Shown here piece after piece: positions 59,643 through 64,000 of a DNA stretch of 64,000 nt. Position 1 is the first letter of the stretch, and each line of letters starts with the position of its first letter. The position numbers were made by a program, and so were the translations under genes. Below the pieces are notes generated by a model, which was not told where the DNA came from, searched no databases, and saw only the letters and a program-made list of their open reading frames with translations. This stretch comes from Pseudonocardia nematodicida. Its GTDB lineage: Bacteria; Actinomycetota; Actinomycetes; Mycobacteriales; Pseudonocardiaceae. The stretch covers positions 496,001-560,000 of the forward strand of contig NZ_JBEDNQ010000001.1 of assembly GCF_040105385.1 (NCBI RefSeq), written 5' to 3'.

Positions 59643-60803
59643 GTGAGCGCAGCACTCGGGGTGCGCGGGAGCGTGGCCCCCGGGTTCGACGCGGTGGCCG
59701 ACGCGTTCGCCGAGGTCGTCGCCGGGTCGCGGGGTGGGGCGGCGTTCTCGGTGGTGCGGGGCGGTGAGCCGCTGGTGGAGCTGCACGGCGGGCTCGCCGA
59801 CCCGGACACCGGACGGCCCTGGGACGACGGCACGGTCGCCGTGCTGTTCTCCGGGACCAAGGGGCTGGTCGCGACCGCCTGCGCGGCGGTCGCCGGCCGG
59901 CTCGACCCGGACGCGCCGGTGACCCGTTTCTGGCCGGAGTTCGGCGCGGCGGGGAAGGCCGGCATCACCGTCGCGCAGGTGCTCTCGCACACCGCCGGGC
60001 TGCCCTACGTCGACCCGGAACCGGACCCGGTGTCCACCCTGGACGACCGGTTCGGGGCGGCGGCGCTGGCCCGGCAGGCGCCGCTGTGGGCACCGGGGAC
60101 CGGGGTCGCCTACCACGCGCTGACCTGGGGGCATCTCGTCGCCGAGCTGCTGCGCCGGGCCGCCGGTGACGATCCGCGGCGGGTCGTCGAGGACGTCGTC
60201 GCGCGGGTTCCGGGGGCGCGGGTGTTCCTCGCGAGCGCTCCCCCGCCGCCGGCCCGGATCGTGCGGGCGCCGGGATACCGGATCTCGACGTTCCTGCAGG
60301 ATCCCGACCGCCGCCGGACCGTCGAGCGGATGTACCGGGTCCTGCTCGGCGGCAGCGGCGCCGGCGCCGGCACGGTCCCGTCCGGCGGGCCGGGCCGGAA
60401 GGACCTCGTCAACACGCCTGCCTGGTACCGCTCTGGCGCGCTGGCCGGGGCCGCGGTGGCCGGGGCGCCGGCGGTGGCCCGGGTCTACGCGGCGCTGGTC
60501 GACCCCGCGCGTTCACCGGTCCCGGCCGCGGCGCTGGCCCGCGCGACGCGGGTGCACGCGGAAGGCCTCGACGCGGTCAACGACCGGCCGCTGCGGTTCG
60601 GCCTCGGCTACGAGCTCGCCGACCCGATCGGCACCTACGGCCCGGAGCCGGAGGCGTTCGGGCACAGCGGGGCCGGTGGCGGACGGCACGGGGCATGGCC
60701 GGAGCGCGGGATCGGGTTCTCGTTCCTCACGAACGAGATGCGCGCCGAGGACGCCGACGACCGGGCGTCGACACTCCTCGGCGCGCTGCACGCGTGCCTG
60801 TGA
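59643..60803 (+). CDS. Serine hydrolase of the beta-lactamase/EstB esterase family
   Basis: This 386-residue protein has the SxxK nucleophile motif (FSGTKGLV, Ser70 and Lys73), the Tyr motif in VAYHALTWGHLVAELLR and a late HSGAGGG in place of KTG. These define the class C beta-lactamase-like esterases. No signal peptide is seen, so it acts in the cytosol on esters or amides rather than as an antibiotic resistance enzyme. GTG 59643 follows the hairpin closely. A link to the carnitine-like pathway, such as acyl-ester cleavage, is only speculation. Confidence 0.9.
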   Translation: MSAALGVRGSVAPGFDAVADAFAEVVAGSRGGAAFSVVRGGEPLVELHGGLADPDTGRPWDDGTVAVLFSGTKGLVATACAAVAGRLDPDAPVTRFWPEFGAAGKAGITVAQVLSHTAGLPYVDPEPDPVSTLDDRFGAAALARQAPLWAPGTGVAYHALTWGHLVAELLRRAAGDDPRRVVEDVVARVPGARVFLASAPPPPARIVRAPGYRISTFLQDPDRRRTVERMYRVLLGGSGAGAGTVPSGGPGRKDLVNTPAWYRSGALAGAAVAGAPAVARVYAALVDPARSPVPAAALARATRVHAEGLDAVNDRPLRFGLGYELADPIGTYGPEPEAFGHSGAGGGRHGAWPERGIGFSFLTNEMRAEDADDRASTLLGALHACL

Positions 60804-60812
60804 GAGCGGAGC

Positions 60813-61436
60813 TCAGGTGAACGACAGCACCTGGTCGGCGGCGAGCCGGGGCAGCCGCGGGTGCCACGCGTCGGCGCCCGGGTGGCCGAGGTTCACCACG
60901 AGCAGGACGCGATGCCGGCCACCGGGGAAGAACTCCTCGGTGACGGCGTCGGCGTCGAACCCGGCCATCGGCCCGGCCGCCAGGCCGAGCGCGCGGGCCG
61001 CCAGCACGACGTAGCCGGCCTGCAGGCTCGCGTTGAACCGGCCCATCGGCTCGCGGCCGTCGAGACCGGCGGCCTCGAGGTCGTCGCGCATCGTCGGCTT
61101 GACCGGGAACGTCTCGGGCGCGTGCTCGTGGAAGTCCAGGTCGGCCGCGAGCAACGCGACGACCGGGGCCTGCGCGGACTTGGCCCGGTTGCCCTCGGCG
61201 AGCAGCGGGAGCAGGCGCTCCTTGCCCTCGTCGGTGCGGACGAAGGTGACCCGCAGCGGCTGGGTGTTCGCCGCGGTCGGCGCCCACTGCGCGAGCTCCC
61301 ACACCTCGCGCAGGGTCTCGTCGGAGACCGGCTGGTCGGTGAAGGTGTTCGCGGTGCGTGCCTCGGTGAACAGCAGGGAGCGGCCCGCGTCGTCCAGGAG
61401 GGGGAGGCGGACGGGGGAAGCGGTCGTCGTGGTCAC
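60813..61436 (-). CDS. RutE/HadB-type nitroreductase family protein (malonic semialdehyde reductase-like)
   Basis: The protein is about 207 residues from GTG 61436; an in-frame GTG at 61472 would add 12. It matches the small FMN nitroreductases of the RutE group: LFTEARTANTFTDQPVSDETLREVWELAQWAPTAANTQPLRV (parts from about 24) and GYVVLAARALGLAAGPMAGFDADAV. RutE reduces malonic semialdehyde in uracil breakdown, but no other rut genes are here. It is convergent with the serine hydrolase, 9 nt apart. Confidence 0.86.
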   Translation of the reverse strand: MTTTTASPVRLPLLDDAGRSLLFTEARTANTFTDQPVSDETLREVWELAQWAPTAANTQPLRVTFVRTDEGKERLLPLLAEGNRAKSAQAPVVALLAADLDFHEHAPETFPVKPTMRDDLEAAGLDGREPMGRFNASLQAGYVVLAARALGLAAGPMAGFDADAVTEEFFPGGRHRVLLVVNLGHPGADAWHPRLPRLAADQVLSFT

Positions 61437-61496
61437 GGTGGTGGAACGCTCAACAATCCTGCCGTCTTCCACCGCGCTGCGTGAACGCGATCACTG

Positions 61497-62414
61497 CTAG
61501 TCGGTCGCCGTGACACCCCAGCGCAGCACCTCCGGCTCCCCCGGGGCCAGGACGATCAGGTCGGTGCCCGAGTTCAGTGCGTCGGGCGGGCAGGTCATCG
61601 GCTCCACCGCGATCGCCCGGGACGGGGCGACCGCGCCGTCCGGGCCGGAGCGCGGGAAGTCGCCCGGGGTGAAGACCTGCACCCAGCCGAACGAGCGGTC
61701 GGCCCACAGCTCGGTGCCGCCGCCGTCCGGGGCGGTGACCCGGTGCCGGACCCGGTCGTCCCGGTCGTCGGGCACGCAGCCGCCGAACGCGTCGTCGAGG
61801 TCGAGGCCGGCCAGCGGGGTGCCGGAGAACGGGCGCTGCAACGGCGTCGCGGGGCCCTCCGGGATCCCGGCGCGCAGCGGGAGCGCGGTGCGCGCGGCCA
61901 GGGTGAGCTCCAGCTCGTCGGCCGGGACGTCACCGACCCGCAGGTACGGGTGGAACCCGAGCCCGAACGGGACCGGCGCGGCCCCGAGGTTCTCGACCTC
62001 GGTGTCGACGGCGAGCCCACCCCCGCCGACGGTGTAGGTGACCGTGACCCGGACCGGCTCCGGCCAGCCGGGCTGCACGGCGGCGACCGCGGTGAGGGTG
62101 ACCCGGTCCCCGGCCCGGTCGACGAGCCGCCACGGGACGTGCCGGAGCAGGCCGTGGATCGCGTTCCCGGCCGCCGGCTCGGTCAGCGCGAGCTGCCGGA
62201 CGGTGCCGCGGTCGGACCAGCGGCCGTCGCGCACCCGGTTCGGCCACGGGGCCAGGACCGCGCCGGAACCCTTCGGCGGCCGGATGGTCGGCGGGTGCGG
62301 CTCCACCCGGACCCGCCCGCCGACGACGACACCGGCCAGGGCCGCCCCGACCTCGTCGACCTCGGCCCGGGCGTCCCCGGAGACGATCACGAACCGCTCA
62401 CCGCACGCGTCCAT
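61497..62414 (-). CDS. Aldose 1-epimerase family protein
   Basis: This 305-residue mutarotase-fold protein has the NAIHGLLRHVPW motif with the catalytic histidine, GLGFHPYLRVGD with the second histidine, and AIAVEPMTCPPDALNSG with the catalytic glutamate. It interconverts alpha and beta sugar anomers, or phosphorylated ones in the YeaD group. ATG 62414 begins the family N-terminus. It lies 44 nt downstream of the SMC-like gene on the same strand. Confidence 0.91.
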   Translation of the reverse strand: MDACGERFVIVSGDARAEVDEVGAALAGVVVGGRVRVEPHPPTIRPPKGSGAVLAPWPNRVRDGRWSDRGTVRQLALTEPAAGNAIHGLLRHVPWRLVDRAGDRVTLTAVAAVQPGWPEPVRVTVTYTVGGGGLAVDTEVENLGAAPVPFGLGFHPYLRVGDVPADELELTLAARTALPLRAGIPEGPATPLQRPFSGTPLAGLDLDDAFGGCVPDDRDDRVRHRVTAPDGGGTELWADRSFGWVQVFTPGDFPRSGPDGAVAPSRAIAVEPMTCPPDALNSGTDLIVLAPGEPEVLRWGVTATD

Positions 62415-62458
62415 ATCGGAGAGTCTCCGTGCCGCGTGCGGGCGCCGCACGGCCGGGG

Positions 62459-64000
62459 TCACCCCGCCAGCGGGGTCGCCCGGGTGGCGTCGGCGTCGAC
62501 CACGGTCTCGATGACCGCCGGCGGGCCCAGCTCGGCGACGTGGAAGTCGACACCGGTGTCGCGGGCCAGCCCTACCAGGTGGTCGTGGTGGGTGAACAGC
62601 AGCACCTGCGCGGACTCGGCCAGCTCGGCGAGCACCTGGATCGCAGCCGGGGCGCGCCCGTCGTCGAAGGTCATCAGGACGTCGTCGAGGACGACCGGCA
62701 CCGGCGGCAGCCCGGCCGCCACCCGGTCGGTCTGCAGCTGCTCGATCCCGGCGAGCCGCAGCGCCAGGTGCACCTGGTCCGCGGTGCCCTCCGAGAGCTT
62801 CGTCGGTGCCAGCTCCTCACCGTCGCCACGCACGGCGACCAGCGTCCGCGAGCCGCTGCCCGGCTCCGCCGGCGGGCGCAGCGCCACGAACCGACCGCCG
62901 GTCAGCCGCTCCAGCAGCGCGCCGGCCCGCACCAGCAGCGGCGAGGCGTGGCTGCGCTCGTAGGCCTCCAGCTCGCGGCGGAGGATCTCGCGCTGCAGGT
63001 GCAGCACCAGGTAGCGCTCGGCGGCCTCGGCGACGCCGGCCAGCTCCTCCTGGGCGCGGGCGTGCAGTTCGGCGGCGCCCTCGGCGTCCTCCAGCTCACG
63101 GCGCCGGGCCCGCAGCCCGCCCAGCTGCTCGCGCAGCTCGTCCTGTTCGGTTCCCAGCTCGCCCTCCCGGGCCTCGGCGCGGTCGAGGGCCTCGGCGAGC
63201 GCGTCCGGCTCGGTGTCCGGGGCGGACGTCACGAGCTCGTCGGCGTCGAGATCGGGTGCGGCGGCGGCCAGCAGACGGGACTGCTCGGCGATGCCGGTGT
63301 CGAGCGTCGCGACGGCGGCACCGCGGGCGGCGGCGGCCTCCAGACCGCCCGGCTCCATCGCCTCGGTCAGCGCGAGCTCGACGGCGAGCCGGTCCAGCAC
63401 CGTGGCGGCGGCGCCGGCCTCGCGCGCCGCGCGAGCGGCGGACTCCTCGGCGGCGAGGATGTCGTCGTCGAGGTGCCCGGCCGAGACGGCGGACTTGGTG
63501 ACCTCGCGCACCCGGTCGGCCAGCTCGCCGAGCCGGTCCGCGGCCGGGGTCCCGGTGGGGGTCCGGGAGGCGGTCGCGTCGAGGTGCCGTTCCACCAGCG
63601 CGACGACGGCGCGGCGGTGCGCGTTGACGGCCCGCTCGAGCCGGCCCGCCTCCGCGTCGTCCTGCCGGGCGGTGGCGCCGGCCTGCTGGGCGTCGGCGAC
63701 GGTGTCCCGGCGGGTGTCCCATCCGGAGGGCTCGAGGTCGCTCGGGAGCCCGGCGCCGCGCAGTGCGAACCGCCAGCGCTGTCCGGCCAGGTCCCGCTCG
63801 TGCCGGGCGGCGTCGGCGGCGCCGCCGGCGCGCTCGGCCTCGCTGCGCAGCCGGTCGAGCAGCACCCGGCGGTCGCGGGCGTGCTCGGCCTCGGTGGCGA
63901 GGTCGGCGGCGGCGACGAGCAGCACGTCCAGGGGTGCGCCGTCACGGGGGCGGCCCGCCGCGGCGAGCGCGGCGGCCAGCGCCCGTTCCTGCTCGTCGGC
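62459..64000 (-). CDS. YhaN-like SMC/Rad50-type ATPase, C-terminal part, cut by window edge
   Basis: At least 513 residues are visible and the frame stays open to the window edge, so the N-terminal Walker A half is outside. A long Ala/Glu/Arg-rich coiled-coil region (most of the first 380 visible residues) leads to the ATPase C-half: signature KLSEGTADQVHLALRLA, Walker B VPVVLDDVLMTFDD and the switch histidine in LLFTHHDHL. This order matches YhaN, usually paired with the SbcD-like nuclease YhaO, which would lie beyond the window. A DNA-end processing role is inferred. Confidence 0.88.
   Translation of the reverse strand, partial: ADEQERALAAALAAAGRPRDGAPLDVLLVAAADLATEAEHARDRRVLLDRLRSEAERAGGAADAARHERDLAGQRWRFALRGAGLPSDLEPSGWDTRRDTVADAQQAGATARQDDAEAGRLERAVNAHRRAVVALVERHLDATASRTPTGTPAADRLGELADRVREVTKSAVSAGHLDDDILAAEESAARAAREAGAAATVLDRLAVELALTEAMEPGGLEAAAARGAAVATLDTGIAEQSRLLAAAAPDLDADELVTSAPDTEPDALAEALDRAEAREGELGTEQDELREQLGGLRARRRELEDAEGAAELHARAQEELAGVAEAAERYLVLHLQREILRRELEAYERSHASPLLVRAGALLERLTGGRFVALRPPAEPGSGSRTLVAVRGDGEELAPTKLSEGTADQVHLALRLAGIEQLQTDRVAAGLPPVPVVLDDVLMTFDDGRAPAAIQVLAELAESAQVLLFTHHDHLVGLARDTGVDFHVAELGPPAVIETVVDADATRATPLAG

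Overview
The window is one continuous piece of a very GC-rich actinomycete chromosome. GTG starts are common, genes are tightly packed, and reading frames are long on the non-coding strand. Several families point to the Pseudonocardiaceae or a close relative, Pseudonocardia being my best guess by inference: a DUF3516 helicase, a DUF742 protein, a DUF222/13E12 HNH protein, an F420-type LLM oxidoreductase, cydABDC, MeaB with a split methylmalonyl-CoA mutase, and polyphosphate glucokinase. I see no rRNA, tRNA, CRISPR array, insertion sequence or prophage. No gene-free stretch exceeds about 300 bases.

Layout. 1-3318 (minus): a possible operon of an odd ligase-like/LytS-like fusion protein, a beta-phosphoglucomutase-type HAD enzyme and a GH65 glycoside phosphorylase cut by the window edge. 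3403-8208 (plus): a Ski2-like helicase and a PAS-GGDEF-EAL protein. 8224-10458: LLM oxidoreductase and DUF742 protein, divergent from a PH-domain membrane protein across a strong palindrome. 10644-16834: formaldehyde dehydrogenase, a 6PGDH-like enzyme divergent from an HpaI-type aldolase, an MFS transporter and a PhoD-like phosphatase. 16865-21977 (minus): overlapping mutA-mutB-meaB. 22117-24910 (plus): a cytosolic molybdopterin oxidoreductase with a flavoreductase, then an M1 peptidase lipoprotein. 24915-26991 (minus): a decayed MFS gene and a DUF222-HNH gene with a perfect SOS box. 27152-33042 (plus): cydA-cydB-cydD-cydC, cytochrome bd oxidase and its assembly exporter, behind a two-site candidate operator.

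33148-45961 holds mixed single genes: a GH39-like lipoprotein, FabG, a methyltransferase, a siderophore-binding lipoprotein with a candidate iron box, an SDR, a hemerythrin, an aberrant P450 behind a Na+/H+ antiporter, a PEBP protein, a coiled-coil protein, a P-loop protein, an AbrB-type membrane protein and a cobalamin-binding protein. 46072-49242 is a glucose-phosphate operon: phosphoglucomutase, polyphosphate glucokinase and an unknown membrane protein with an HLHH motif. 49494-50975 is a mannitol/fructuronate-type dehydrogenase.

51160-59560 (plus) is the most coherent catabolic block: a regulator with both XRE and TetR DNA-binding domains, translationally coupled to a BKACE enzyme, a carnitine-dehydrogenase-like enzyme and a hotdog thioesterase, then a complete peptide-type ABC importer. 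The simplest reading is uptake and breakdown of carnitine or a related compound to glycine betaine. The window ends with a serine hydrolase, a nitroreductase, an aldose epimerase and the C-terminal part of a YhaN-like SMC ATPase.

The strongest unusual items are: the doubly degenerate ligase/histidine-kinase fusion (1615-3318); the XRE-TetR regulator with its pathway; the paired cyd operator; the SOS box on the HNH gene; the 32-bp palindrome at 9809-9840; and the P450 lacking several normally conserved features.
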